A DNA stretch of 64,000 bases from JALZKA01 sp963786495 (GTDB taxonomy: Bacteria; Actinomycetota; Thermoleophilia; Solirubrobacterales; 70-9): positions 1 through 64,000 of the forward strand of contig CAWAZL010000001.1 in assembly GCA_963786495.1 (NCBI GenBank), read 5' to 3'. The translations under genes were made by a program, and so were the position numbers. This document shows positions 1 through 8,605 of this stretch, piece after piece; the stretch's first letter is position 1, and every line of letters starts with the position of its first letter. The notes below the pieces were generated by a model. That model worked only from the letters and a program-made list of their open reading frames with translations. It was not told the DNA's origin and did not search any database.

Positions 1-243
1 AGCCGCTGCCAGCGCGCTTGAGACTGAAGAGTGGCTGCGGTGTCCCGAGATCATGGGAAAGCGTGATCAAGGACTCGTTCGCCGAGGTGGACCGGTGCGC
101 GTTCAGGGCGTCAGCATCTCCGGCAACCGCGCTCGATCGGAAGCTTCGCTGAAAACCGAGGGCGAGCTGGCGACGTTCCGGACGATCCTCCTCGAGGAAG
201 ACGAGGAGGGGACTGCGGCTGGCTGATCTCGGACTTCAGCTAG
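1..243 (+). pseudogene. 3' fragment of anchored NTF2-like protein gene (duplicate)
   Basis: This is the inverted, truncated copy of the gene at 15398-15865. It retains the end of that protein with the stop codon at 241-243, but several small insertions and deletions (for example around 55, 88-105 and 208-220) disrupt the frame relative to the intact copy. The concentration of differences in the first few hundred bases suggests poor sequence at a contig end rather than biological decay. Confidence 0.6.
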
Positions 244-296
244 CCGTCTGGCTCGCGAGGGGGCGGGTCGCTCTGCGCTACGCGATGCATATTGCC

Positions 297-1058
297 TCAG
301 CCTGAAGCGTGGCGAAATGACCGGCATCGTTGGTGCTGATAACGAGCCACGTCTCCGATTCCATGTTTAGCCTGATCTCCTGGATCGTAGAGCGCGCTAT
401 CGTCATCGTCTGCGCTGCTGTCGGTCCACTTGCCTGATCCCGAGATCAGCTCACTCCCGCCGCGGGGACAGGTCACCGTGGCAGCTGCGATGACCGGATC
501 GCCATTCTGAGCCGCGTCGTCGTCCTCAAAGGTGACTCCGACCCCTGCATCTCGTGAGACCTCCGCCAGGGCCGAGGAGTCAACCGAATCATCCAGGATC
601 TCGGGGCCGCCGACGGACGCAGGCGCGAGCTCCGAGCTGCCGACCTGGTCGAGGCCAATCTCGCTGCTTCCCACCACGCCGGTTCCGATCTCGGAGGATC
701 CGACAGCGTTGGCCGCAATGTCGCCTGAGCCGACCGCATCCGTGGCGATGTCGCCCGTCTCAACTCCGCCGGTTGCGATCTCTGATGTCCCCACCGCCTG
801 GGTGCCGATGTCGGGCTCGGCGACGCCGTTGGTGGCGATATCGACCGAGGTGATCTCTTGGTCGACGATGTCGCTGCTCTCTACTGCCGCCCCATCCTTG
901 AGATCGCGGGACTTGAGGCTCTCGTCGACGATCTTGCTCGACGTGACCGAGTCGTCGGGGACTGATGCGATCGCGACCGATCCGCCGGCCAGCGCCAGGA
1001 ACACCGCCAATGTCGACATGACATCGGAGTAGCCGAACCTCCGTGTTGACTTAGTCAT
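297..1058 (-). CDS. Secreted decapeptide-repeat protein, frameshifted copy
   Basis: Duplicate of the protein at 14587-15363. The ATG at 1058 follows a strong GGGAGG ribosome site. Residues 1-220 match the other copy, including the hydrophobic N-terminus (about 14-32) and the ten-residue repeats. Small insertions near 391-404 shift the frame after the acidic DDDD stretch, so the last ~40 residues are unrelated and end at 297. The copy at 14587 is the better model. Function unknown; presumably extracytoplasmic. Confidence 0.6.
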   Translation of the reverse strand: MTKSTRRFGYSDVMSTLAVFLALAGGSVAIASVPDDSVTSSKIVDESLKSRDLKDGAAVESSDIVDQEITSVDIATNGVAEPDIGTQAVGTSEIATGGVETGDIATDAVGSGDIAANAVGSSEIGTGVVGSSEIGLDQVGSSELAPASVGGPEILDDSVDSSALAEVSRDAGVGVTFEDDDAAQNGDPVIAAATVTCPRGGSELISGSGKWTDSSADDDDSALYDPGDQAKHGIGDVARYQHQRCRSFRHASG

Positions 1059-1186
1059 TGACCGCCTCCCTCCCGTGGCAAACCCGGCATGGCGCGTCGC
1101 GTCAAGGGGTTGCTCTTGAGCCAATTGACCTTATTCGCGCGTGGCTTGGAAGTCAAGGCACGCGCGCCATGGTGCGCGCGGCTCGG

Positions 1187-2281
1187 CTAGAAGAGCTGGT
1201 TCTCGCCGGCGAAGATCTCCGAGACGGAGTCGTCGGCGAAGATGCGGCGGATCGAGTCGGCGAGGATCTGCGAGGCATGAAGGACGGTGATGTTCTCCGG
1301 CGCGCCGGGCGCCAGCGGCACGGTGTCGGTGACGACGATGCGCTCGATGCCTGAATTCTCATAGGCGAGGCGTTCGTATGCCGGGCCGGAAAAGACGCCG
1401 TGGGTGGCGCACGCGATGACCTTCGCGGCACCTTCCTCGAGAACGGTCTTGGCGGCGGCGCAGAGGGTGCCGGCGGTGTCGATCATGTCGTCGACGAGGA
1501 CGGCTGTCTTGCCCTGGACGTCACCGACGACGTAGCCGATGTCGGCGGTGTTGTGCGCGGGACGCTCCTTCTCCATGACGGCCCAGTGGACGCCGACCTT
1601 GCGGGCGAAGTTGCGGGCGACCTTCACTCGGCCGGCATCGGGCGAGACGATCACCAGGTCGTCCTTGATGGCCTGATCGATGAAGTACTGGGTGAGCATG
1701 GGTTGCGCGGTCATGTGGTCGACGGGCTTGGAGAAGAAGCCCTGCACCTGGCCCGAGTGGAGGTCCATGGTGAGGACGCGGTCTACGCCGACTGCCTCGA
1801 GGCACTGAGCGACGACTCGGGCAGTGATGGGCTCACGCGGCGCAGACTTCTTGTCCTGGCGCGAGTAGCCGTACCACGGCATGACGGCGATGATGCGGTG
1901 AGCGGAGGCGCCCTTGGCGGCATCGATCATCGTCAGGAGCTCCATGAAGGAGTCGTTGGGCGTCATGCCCTCGGCGACGTTCTTGGCCGTGGACTGGACG
2001 ATGAAAATGTCGGCGCCGCGAATGGACTCTTCGTAGCGGCAGTAGACCTCGCCGTCGGCGAAAGTCTTCAGGGTGACCTGGCCGAGGTCGACGTCGAGCT
2101 TGGTGGCGATGCGCGCCGCCTGCTCGCGCGACGCGCGACCGCCGAAGACCATGAGGCGCTTCGTGTAGTCGTGCGGGATCGAGCTCAGCGGGCTCGGCAT
2201 CTCGTCGGCGATGGTCATGATCGAGTCTTGAATCTCAGCGCTCGCATCGGACGGGATCGCTCTGGTCTCGGTGGTGCTCAC
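1187..2281 (-). CDS. prs: Ribose-phosphate pyrophosphokinase (left copy)
   Basis: PRPP synthase makes 5-phosphoribosyl-1-diphosphate from ribose 5-phosphate and ATP in the cytosol. The 364-residue protein is identical to that at 13364-14458. Visible signatures are GGRASREQAARIA near the N-terminus, the Mg-binding stretch VDRVLTMDLHSGQVQGFF, the flexible-loop region and the PRPP-binding loop VLVDDMIDTAGT. About 40 residues precede the conserved core. The GTG start overlaps the glmU stop by four bases (GTGA), indicating translational coupling, as in other actinobacteria. Confidence 0.93.
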   Translation of the reverse strand: MSTTETRAIPSDASAEIQDSIMTIADEMPSPLSSIPHDYTKRLMVFGGRASREQAARIATKLDVDLGQVTLKTFADGEVYCRYEESIRGADIFIVQSTAKNVAEGMTPNDSFMELLTMIDAAKGASAHRIIAVMPWYGYSRQDKKSAPREPITARVVAQCLEAVGVDRVLTMDLHSGQVQGFFSKPVDHMTAQPMLTQYFIDQAIKDDLVIVSPDAGRVKVARNFARKVGVHWAVMEKERPAHNTADIGYVVGDVQGKTAVLVDDMIDTAGTLCAAAKTVLEEGAAKVIACATHGVFSGPAYERLAYENSGIERIVVTDTVPLAPGAPENITVLHASQILADSIRRIFADDSVSEIFAGENQLF

Positions 2282-3678
2282 TTATCCCCCTCGGCGTCTT
2301 TTGACTTTCGCTCTGCGTAGTCCTCGATGTTGCGCTGACCGGCGTCGGTCACTCCCAGCGCGCCGGGCGGCACGTCTGAGCGGATCACGGCGCCGGCGCC
2401 AGTGTAAGCGCCATCGCCCACTTCCACCGGCGCGACGAGCGAGTTGTTGACGGCGATTCGCGCACCTTCCCCGATCTTCGTGCGGTGCTTGTCCTTCCCG
2501 TCGTAGTTCGCGGTGATCGAGCCGGCACCGATGTTGGCGCCCGCGCCGACGTCCGTGTCGCCGATGTACGCGAGGTGCGGGACCTTCGCCCCGGGGCCGA
2601 TCTCGGAGTTCTTGATCTCGACGAAGGTGCCGGCCTTCGAGCCGTCGGCGAGGTTCGCGCCGGGGCGGAGGTAGGTGAAGGGGCCGACGCTGCAGTTATC
2701 GCCGACCCGGGCAGTGTCCAGGTGCGAGCGGAGAATGACTGACGTCGACCCGATCGTCGAGTTTTCGATCGTGGTGTAGGGCCCGATTAAGGAGCCCTCG
2801 CCGATCCGGGTGACGCCGCGGATCGCGGTGCCGGGCTCGATCGTTGTGTCTTGGCCAATCTCGACGTCTACGTCGATCCACGTGGACCCTGGATCGACGA
2901 TGCGGACGCCCGCGAGCATGTGGCGCTCGTTGATTTTGCGGCGGACCTCAGCTTCGACGACGGCAAGGTCGGCTTTGGTGTTGACACCAAGGTTCACGTT
3001 GGGATCGGTCGCGACGTAGGCGGCGATCTTCTCGCCAGCTTCGCGCATAAGCGGGAGGACGTCGCCCAGGTAGTACTCGCCGGCCTCGTTGTCGTTCGCG
3101 ATCTGGCCGAGGGCGGCGGCGAAGGTGGGCCCGTGGAAGAGATAGGTCCCGGTGTTGATCTCTTTCGTGTCGAGGATCTGCTGCGGGACGGTCTCGGGAT
3201 GCTTGGTCTCGACGATGCGCTCGACGCCGCCGTCGGCGTCGCGGACGATCCGCCCGTATTGGCCGGGCTCTGAGAGCTCGACGGTCATGACGGTCGCCTT
3301 CGCGTCTTCCGAGCGATGGGTCTCGAGGAGGGCTGAGATCGTGTCGGCGCCCAAGAGCGGGTGGTCGCCGGAGAGGACAACGACTTCGTCTGAGGACTCG
3401 ATCGCTTCGAGCGCCGCGATCATCGCGCCGCCCGTGCCGTTCGCTTCGGGCTGCGTCACGGTTTCCGTGTCGTCGGGCAAGCCTCCGCTCAGGTCGTGCT
3501 TGGGACCGACGATCACGAGCACGCGTCCGGCACCCGCCTCACGCGCGGCGTGAACGGGATAGGCGACCATCGGCCTCCCCGCGACAAGGTGGAGGACCTT
3601 TGGTGTGGAGGAACGCATGCGCGTTCCCTCGCCCGCGGCCATGATCAGGACCGTCGGCGCTTCTGAGGAGCCGGCCAC
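2278..3678 (-). CDS. glmU: Bifunctional GlmU, intact left copy
   Basis: N-acetylglucosamine-1-phosphate uridyltransferase / glucosamine-1-phosphate acetyltransferase, which makes UDP-GlcNAc for peptidoglycan. The 466-residue length is typical. Residues 1-230 are the uridyltransferase domain, with MAAGEGTRMRSSTPKVLH near the start and the GDHPLL metal-site region. The second half is a left-handed beta-helix of hexapeptide repeats with the acetyltransferase motifs GPFTYLRPGA, KNSEIG and NYDGKDKHRTKIG. GTG at 3678 is chosen because the family starts just before this NTP-binding motif; the frame stays open upstream. This copy is unbroken, unlike 11961-13367. Confidence 0.93.
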   Translation of the reverse strand: MAGSSEAPTVLIMAAGEGTRMRSSTPKVLHLVAGRPMVAYPVHAAREAGAGRVLVIVGPKHDLSGGLPDDTETVTQPEANGTGGAMIAALEAIESSDEVVVLSGDHPLLGADTISALLETHRSEDAKATVMTVELSEPGQYGRIVRDADGGVERIVETKHPETVPQQILDTKEINTGTYLFHGPTFAAALGQIANDNEAGEYYLGDVLPLMREAGEKIAAYVATDPNVNLGVNTKADLAVVEAEVRRKINERHMLAGVRIVDPGSTWIDVDVEIGQDTTIEPGTAIRGVTRIGEGSLIGPYTTIENSTIGSTSVILRSHLDTARVGDNCSVGPFTYLRPGANLADGSKAGTFVEIKNSEIGPGAKVPHLAYIGDTDVGAGANIGAGSITANYDGKDKHRTKIGEGARIAVNNSLVAPVEVGDGAYTGAGAVIRSDVPPGALGVTDAGQRNIEDYAERKSKDAEGDK

Positions 3679-3719
3679 GCGCCCATCGTAGAGGCGGGGG
3701 GCTTCTTGGGTTGGGGCTT

Positions 3720-3926
3720 TCAGGCTGGCTGGTCGGATCCAGCCGTGCTCAGCTTTGCGTCGTGGCGGGCTCGGAGCTTCCAGCCCAGCCAGTGGAGCGG
3801 GAGCGCCGGGATCGTCGTGACGAGGAGCAACACGATGCGCGGGTCCTGGATGTGGGCCGCAGGCTCCGCCTCGCCGCCGATCTCGAAGCCGAGGAGGATG
3901 GCGGCGCCGAAGAGAAGATTTCGGCA
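3720..3926 (-). CDS. Possible small membrane protein (left copy)
   Basis: The frame ending at 3720 encodes about 60 residues with a hydrophobic segment (LLFGAAILLGFEIGG), a short polar loop and a second one (LLLVTTIPALPLHWLGW), then a basic tail. The protein is conserved in the other arm (11713-11919) despite base differences, which supports coding. No ordinary start codon lies in frame outside the tRNA locus, and the arms differ by one base near the 5' end, so the start is unknown. No family recognised. Confidence 0.35.
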   Translation of the reverse strand, partial: CRNLLFGAAILLGFEIGGEAEPAAHIQDPRIVLLLVTTIPALPLHWLGWKLRARHDAKLSTAGSDQPA

Positions 3927-3953
3927 GAGTTCTAGACTCGGCGAACCAGCCGA

Positions 3954-4027
3954 TCCGGGGTGGTGTACTTGGCTCAGCACGTGACTTTTTGGTAGTCAAA
4001 GAGAGGGTTCGAATCCTTCCCCCGGAG
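3954..4027 (+). tRNA. tRNA-Gln (UUG), left copy
   Basis: A cloverleaf can be drawn by hand: acceptor TCCGGGG with CCCCGGA, anticodon stem TGACT/AGTCA (five perfect pairs), loop TTTTGGT giving anticodon TTG, and T-arm GAGGG-TTCGAAT-CCTTC with a G-U pair. CCA is not encoded. It is transcribed opposite to glmU. The D-loop differs slightly from the copy at 11614-11686. Confidence 0.9.
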
Positions 4028-4043
4028 CTGTATTACCTGTTCA

Positions 4044-5288
4044 CTACTCCGGGGCCTTCGGCCTCCGCACCTTCCCGCCCTTCGATCCCGGCTCCATCGC
4101 CGGCCCCCGCGGTGGCGCGATACCCAGGACTCGCATCGCCTTGAGCCCCAGGCCCAGCTTCTCGCGGCCCTCGGTGGACGAGATGTCGTGGCCGCACAGC
4201 TCGCGCACACGCTCTAGGCGGTAGCGGATCGTGTGGCGGTGGGTGAACATCGTGTCGGCGGTCGGCGTCACGTTGCCGTCGTTGTCGAGGTAGGCCTCCA
4301 CCGTTTTGACCAGATCGGTTTCGTACTGCTCGTCGTAAGCGGAAAGCGGCGCGACAGTCTCCTCGTAGAAGCGCTCGAGCTCGGACGGGTCCTCGCTCAT
4401 CGCGGGCAGCAGCAGGCGGTAGGAGCCCGTGTCTTCGAAAGCGAGCAGCTCGGAGTCCTCGGCCTCGGCGACGTTGGCGGCGAGCACCGCTTCCTTGCCG
4501 GCGCGGTAGAGATCGACCGGATCGTGCGCGAGCCGCGAGTGCGCGACCGTCACCCGAAAGCCCTGGAGCGAATGGCGAAGCTCGCCCGAAAGCGCCTTCG
4601 CGGCACGGCCAAGCACCTCCGCGTCGCCGGCGGGGACGAGCGCGCTCACCTCGGCCGCATCGCCGTCGCCGACGACCGCCACAGAGCCCTTCGCCTGCGT
4701 GCGCAACACCCGGAGCGAGACGGTCAGGACCCGGGCGCGCCAGTCGCCGTCCTGCGCGACGTGGGGATGCGCCCTCGCCACGATCACACCGGCCCCGGCC
4801 TCGAGGTCCGCGCCAACTTCCGCGGCGCGGGCGGCGATGTCGCCACGGTCCGTCACCCGGCGCTCGAGCACCGCGTTCACAAACTCACCGGCCGCCTCGT
4901 CGGACGCCCAGTCGCCCGAGCGCGAGCGCTCCACCTCCAGCGCCAAAAGCGCCGAGACCATCCGCGCCAGCGGCGCATCCGAAGTGGCGCCACCCTTCGT
5001 CCTGAAACGCAGCTCGCCCACAACGGTGTCGGCGACGCGCAGCTCAACCGAGTCCACCCCGTCGCCGTTCCCGAGCAGCTTCCCCTCCTCGGACGAGGAA
5101 GCAGCCGCAACAGCAAGCACGACGCTGGAGCGATCGATCACGGCAACGCTCGTCCCCAGAACCTTCGCCGCGGCACGCGCAACGGCAGGCAGTCCCGCGC
5201 CCGACTCGATCGCCTCGGAAAGCGCCTCGAGCGTCGCCGGATCAGCCGCCCTTGCGGCCTTCGGCTCTTTTTTCGACTCCGCCGTCAC
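4044..5288 (-). CDS. PucR/CdaR-type transcriptional regulator (left copy)
   Basis: Cytosolic regulator of 414 residues. The last ~60 residues match the PucR C-terminal helix-turn-helix: MFTHRHTIRYRLERVRELCG followed by a helix ending LGLKAMRVLGI. The preceding part (about 140-330) has the mixed alpha/beta make-up of the degenerate GGDEF-like region found in CdaR-family proteins, and the N-terminal ~100 residues resemble a small sensory domain. GTG at 5288 is the start. It lies between tRNA-Gln and the DedA-PAP2 pair; the ligand is unknown. Confidence 0.85.
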   Translation of the reverse strand: MTAESKKEPKAARAADPATLEALSEAIESGAGLPAVARAAAKVLGTSVAVIDRSSVVLAVAAASSSEEGKLLGNGDGVDSVELRVADTVVGELRFRTKGGATSDAPLARMVSALLALEVERSRSGDWASDEAAGEFVNAVLERRVTDRGDIAARAAEVGADLEAGAGVIVARAHPHVAQDGDWRARVLTVSLRVLRTQAKGSVAVVGDGDAAEVSALVPAGDAEVLGRAAKALSGELRHSLQGFRVTVAHSRLAHDPVDLYRAGKEAVLAANVAEAEDSELLAFEDTGSYRLLLPAMSEDPSELERFYEETVAPLSAYDEQYETDLVKTVEAYLDNDGNVTPTADTMFTHRHTIRYRLERVRELCGHDISSTEGREKLGLGLKAMRVLGIAPPRGPAMEPGSKGGKVRRPKAPE

Positions 5289-5316
5289 CCACTGATTGTG
5301 GCAGTGGGCGGCAGCC

Positions 5317-5559
5317 TCAGGTCAGGATGCGCGAGATGTCGTCCCAGTAATAGACGATCACGACGCCGAGGCCGAACCCCAGCGCGAGCAGAGCGATCAG
5401 CACAAAAAGCGAGAGCACCGCAGCGGCCGCCTTCTCCCATCCGCGGCCGAACGAGCTCATCGTCGGCGCCAGGATCAGCGTTCCGAACGCGAGCACGCTC
5501 AAGAGGCCCGCTCCGCCGAACAGGTAGTGGACCGCCGTCAGCTCTGCCAAAACGCTCAC
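5317..5559 (-). CDS. Small two-helix membrane protein (left copy)
   Basis: An 80-residue protein with two hydrophobic segments (about 12-32 and 44-70), ending YYWDDISRILT. The GTG start overlaps the stop of the DedA-PAP2 gene by four bases, so the two are probably translationally coupled and may act together in the membrane. It is conserved in the other arm. No family is recognised. Confidence 0.75.
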   Translation of the reverse strand: MSVLAELTAVHYLFGGAGLLSVLAFGTLILAPTMSSFGRGWEKAAAAVLSLFVLIALLALGFGLGVVIVYYWDDISRILT

Positions 5560-7034
5560 GTCTCCGCCTCATTGTCGCGGAAGTGCACTATCAACAAGGC
5601 GACAGCTGAGCAGATCGCGAACGCGGCCACCGCCAGAGCCGCTCCCGAGTTCACGTCCGAGAGGAAATGCACGCGCAGATAAACGCGCGAGAGAGCCACT
5701 GCGGCGGAGACCACAAGCCCGATCAGGACCAGCACCGTCCCCGACACTTTGTTGATGTTGGCGCGCACCGCCATCAGGAAAGCGATCCAGGTGTAAATCA
5801 TCCCGTAGGCGGCATGGCCGCTCGGCCACGAGTACCCGCCGACATTGATGACTGGATCCGGAGGGCGCGGCCGCTCGACTATCTCCTTCAACAGCGGAAC
5901 CGCCAGGTGAACCGCAGCCACCGCGATCACCGTCACGATCAACTCCGGCCACATCCTCTTCATCCCGAGGAGGATCGCGACGATCAGAGCCACCGCAAGC
6001 GTGATGTAGCCCGACCCCAGGGTCGTCACCGCCTCCGCAACGTCGTCGAGCCAGCCTGAGCTCAGCCTGTCCACGACATCGAATGCCGCAGTGTCGCCCG
6101 GCGTCGGGCCGGGATCGCCGGAGACGACAGAGCCGAATCCGATCACGATGAAGAGCGAAACCGCGACGAAGGCCATGATCGTCGTGAACTCGAGCCCCAG
6201 CTCGCCCGGCGTCATCCGATGCCAGGTAAAACGCGCCTGCGGCTCGATCCGCCGGCCAAGCGCCACAATCCAAGCTCCTGGCCGCGTCTCCTCCAGCCGC
6301 CGCGCCAGCTTCGAGCGATTCTCCGACACGCGCATGTAGCGAATCGCCAGGTAGCCGCCGATGAGGATCGCAATCGTTCCACCGAAGATGAAGATGCCCC
6401 GGCTCGCCAGGTCCTCGGCCTTCTCGATGTTCTCGGCGAGCACATAGCCGAGGACCGAGAACGCCGCCGCCCACAAGCCCGTTCCCAGGATGCTGTACGG
6501 CGCGAACGAGCGATAGGTCATCCCCGAGCTCCCCGCGATGAACGGCGCCAGCGCCCGCACCAGGCCGATGAACCTCCCCACGAGGATCGTCCGGCCGCCG
6601 TAGCGGCTGAAATAGTCCTCCACCTGCCCGAACCGCTCCGGCGTGATCCGCACCCTGTGGCCGTGCTTGAGGATGAACTCCTTGCCGAGCCTCTTTCCGA
6701 TGAAGAACGAGGCCGTGTCCCCTAGCCATGCCGAGACCCACACCACCGCGATCGTGACGACGATCGACGTCGTCCCATTGCCCGCGATCGCGCCTGCCAG
6801 CACCACCGCCGTCTCGCCTGGAAACACCAACCCCACGAACGCCCCCGTCTCGAGGAAAGCAAGCGCACCAACCACCAGATAGGTCCATTCGCCGAGCGAA
6901 TCCGAGATGTCCTCGAGCGCCTGTTCCAGGTTGATCGAGGGCAGCGCGTCGCCAAACAGCTGGTAAGCGGCGAAGAGCAGCACGATCACGACGATCAGCG
7001 GGTGCTCGCGGATGAATTCCCAGACCTTCTTCAC
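5556..7034 (-). CDS. DedA-family / PAP2 phosphatase fusion (left copy)
   Basis: A 492-residue polytopic membrane protein joining two families. Residues ~40-230 are DedA/SNARE-associated: ETGAFVGLVFPGE and GRFIGLVRALAPFIAG contain the acidic and arginine positions typical of that flippase-like family. Residues ~330-480 are a PAP2 lipid phosphatase with all three catalytic motifs: KEIVERPRP (K-x6-RP), PSGH, and SRVYLRVHFLSD (SR-x5-H-x3-D). A role in undecaprenyl or phosphatidyl lipid dephosphorylation and recycling is inferred. ATG at 7034; ispE lies just upstream. Confidence 0.88.
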   Translation of the reverse strand: MKKVWEFIREHPLIVVIVLLFAAYQLFGDALPSINLEQALEDISDSLGEWTYLVVGALAFLETGAFVGLVFPGETAVVLAGAIAGNGTTSIVVTIAVVWVSAWLGDTASFFIGKRLGKEFILKHGHRVRITPERFGQVEDYFSRYGGRTILVGRFIGLVRALAPFIAGSSGMTYRSFAPYSILGTGLWAAAFSVLGYVLAENIEKAEDLASRGIFIFGGTIAILIGGYLAIRYMRVSENRSKLARRLEETRPGAWIVALGRRIEPQARFTWHRMTPGELGLEFTTIMAFVAVSLFIVIGFGSVVSGDPGPTPGDTAAFDVVDRLSSGWLDDVAEAVTTLGSGYITLAVALIVAILLGMKRMWPELIVTVIAVAAVHLAVPLLKEIVERPRPPDPVINVGGYSWPSGHAAYGMIYTWIAFLMAVRANINKVSGTVLVLIGLVVSAAVALSRVYLRVHFLSDVNSGAALAVAAFAICSAVALLIVHFRDNEAET

Positions 7035-7053
7035 GGCGTCAGATCTAACCCTG

Positions 7054-7834
7054 TCACGGCCTCGGGACCGAAGCCGAGACGATCGCGTCAGCCCACTCCG
7101 GGCCCAATTCTCCGAAGGCGCGGTCCGCGGCCACGACGTCGCCCGAACAATCCCACGGCCGTCGGCCCCGATCCGGTGACGAACGCCGCCTCGGCACCAA
7201 CCTCGCGAAGCGCTTCTAGAGCGCCCGAGATCTGCGGGCGCAACGACACCGCCGCCGCCTCCAAATCGTTCACCAGAAGCTCCGAGTAGGAGAGCGGTGA
7301 CGCCCCGCCGTCCGCCGCCCCTCGCAGCCGGCCCTCAATCGCGCCCAACTCCACCTCATCGCGCCCAAGCCCGAGCCTGTCCGCCTCCGCGTACACCTCG
7401 CCCGCACTCAGCCCGGGCGCAAACGGGATCAGGACGATCCCAACCGCCGCAGGCGCGCGAAGCCGCTCCAGCCGCTCCCCCGCACCACCAACCAACGTGA
7501 ACCCAGGCTCGAGCTGCGACGGAACGTCCGCGCCGAGCTTTCGCGCAAGCTCCGCCAGCCCGTCCACGTCGCCTTCGGCCAGGCGCAGCACCGCCGCCGC
7601 GTCGGCGCTCCCCCCGCCAAGCCCGGCCGCGACCGGAATGCGCTTGTCGATCTCGATCCGAAGCGGCGGGCTCTTCCACTCCCGCTCGCGCAGCGCGGCC
7701 AGCGCAGCCTCCGCCAGGTTCGGACCTTCCACCTCCTCGCAGATCACCTCGTCGCCATCGGTGTCGGACGTAGTGACCGTGATCCGGTCGCTCAGAGCAA
7801 GCGGGCAGAACAGCGAGCGAAGCTCATGCAGGCC
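7054..7834 (-). pseudogene. ispE: ispE, left copy, N-terminus lost at fold-back
   Basis: 4-diphosphocytidyl-2-C-methyl-D-erythritol kinase, a GHMP kinase of the MEP isoprenoid pathway. The ATP-binding motif PVAAGLGGGSADAAAVL and the C-terminal VTGSGPTAVGLF are present. The gene starts abruptly at GLHELRSLFCPLALSDR because the sequence folds back at 7834, so the N-terminal ~20 residues that complete the fold are absent. Near the 3' end an extra G in a GGG run shifts the frame; ignoring it gives a normal end (ADAIVSASVPRP) with the stop at 7054. Confidence 0.85.
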
Positions 7835-7845
7835 GTTCTGCCCGC
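7801..7845. other. Fold-back junction of the inverted duplication
   Basis: An 11-base inverted repeat (GCGGGCAGAAC at 7801-7811, GTTCTGCCCGC at 7835-7845) surrounds a 23-base loop. On the minus strand the loop still encodes ispE (GLHELRSLF). Past the loop the same protein segment (CPLALSDR) is read on the plus strand in a diverged version. Neither arm therefore has the ispE N-terminus. Short microhomology at the turn is what fold-back template switching or a chimeric join leaves. Confidence 0.85.
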
Positions 7846-8585
7846 TCGCCCTGTCGGACCGGATCAAGGTCACCACTGCGGATGACGATTTCGACGAGGT
7901 TGTCTGTGAAGGGGTGGAGGGCGCCGAATCTGGCCGCCGCTGCGCTCGCGGCGCTGCGCGCCCGGGATGGAAGAGCCCGCCGCTTCGGATCGAGATCGAC
8001 AAGCGGATTCCGATCGCGGCCGGCCTGGGCGGGGGGAGCGCCGACGCCGCGGCGGTTCTGAGACTTGCGGAGGGGGAGGTGGATGGGCTGGAGGCGCTTG
8101 CGCTCGAGTTGGGCGCCGACGTGCCGTCTCAGATCTTCTCCGGCGTTCTCGCTCGTCGGCGGGGCAGGCGAGCGCCTCGAGGGCTTCGCGCGCCGGCGCG
8201 GTTCGGCGTGGTGGCGGTGCCGTTCGAGCGAGGGCTGAGCGCGGGCCAGGTCTATGCGGAGGCGGACCGGCTCGGGATCGGCCGATCAGATGGCGAGCTC
8301 GGCGATCGAGGGCGGCTGCGAGGGGCGGCCGACGAGGTGCTTCGCCGCTGACCTATGCCGGGTTGTTGAAGAACGATCTCGAGCAGGCGGCGCTGTCGCT
8401 GCGTCCGGAGATCGGCGATGCGCTCGAGCGCTTCGCGGGGCGGGGGCTGAGGTCGTGTCAGTGACGGGATCGGGTCCGACGGCGGTGGGCTTTTTCCCCG
8501 ATATCGTCGCGGCGGACCGGGGCTACGGAGAGCTGGGGCCCGAGTGGGCGGACGCGCTCGTCACGGCTTCGGCCCCGGGCCGTGA
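7835..8585 (+). pseudogene. ispE: ispE, right copy, truncated and frameshifted
   Basis: Diverged second copy of the ispE body. CPLALSDRIKVTT, PIAAGLGGGSADAAAVL and VTGSGPTAVGFF are recognisable but fall in different frames, so at least three indels interrupt it (around 8135-8160, 8310-8350 and 8445). The expected stop near 8585 is also lost, so the frame runs into DedA-PAP2. The N-terminus is missing because of the fold-back. The true chromosomal ispE is therefore not represented complete anywhere in this window. Confidence 0.8.
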
Positions 8586-8605
8586 CACCCTTGGAACTGA
8601 CGCCG

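Larger units (their letters stand above)
1..7811 (-). repeat. Left arm of giant inverted duplication
   Basis: Read as reverse complement, this arm reproduces the gene order of 7835-15635: partial ispE, DedA-PAP2, 80-residue membrane protein, PucR regulator, tRNA-Gln, glmU, prs, decapeptide-repeat protein and the 3' part of an anchored protein. Coordinates of matching genes sum to about 15640 throughout. Bases 1-2695 are nearly identical to 12945-15635. Inside that limit the arms differ at roughly one base in ten by eye, largely at third codon positions. The main reading frames of this arm are open except in the first 430 bases and near the ispE 3' end. It is inverted relative to the usual actinobacterial order, so it is the extra copy. 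Confidence 0.93.

Noticed and set aside
1400..2320. A 306-codon frame opposite prs (and its mirror at 13325-14245)
   Set aside because: Lies antisense to a fully conserved PRPP synthase, with low-complexity Val/Asp/Gly/Leu content typical of antisense GC-rich frames.
7801..7845. Hairpin telomere of a linear replicon
   Set aside because: A telomere would be a terminal closed end with identical arms; here the arms are about a tenth diverged inside and the turn lies within ispE.
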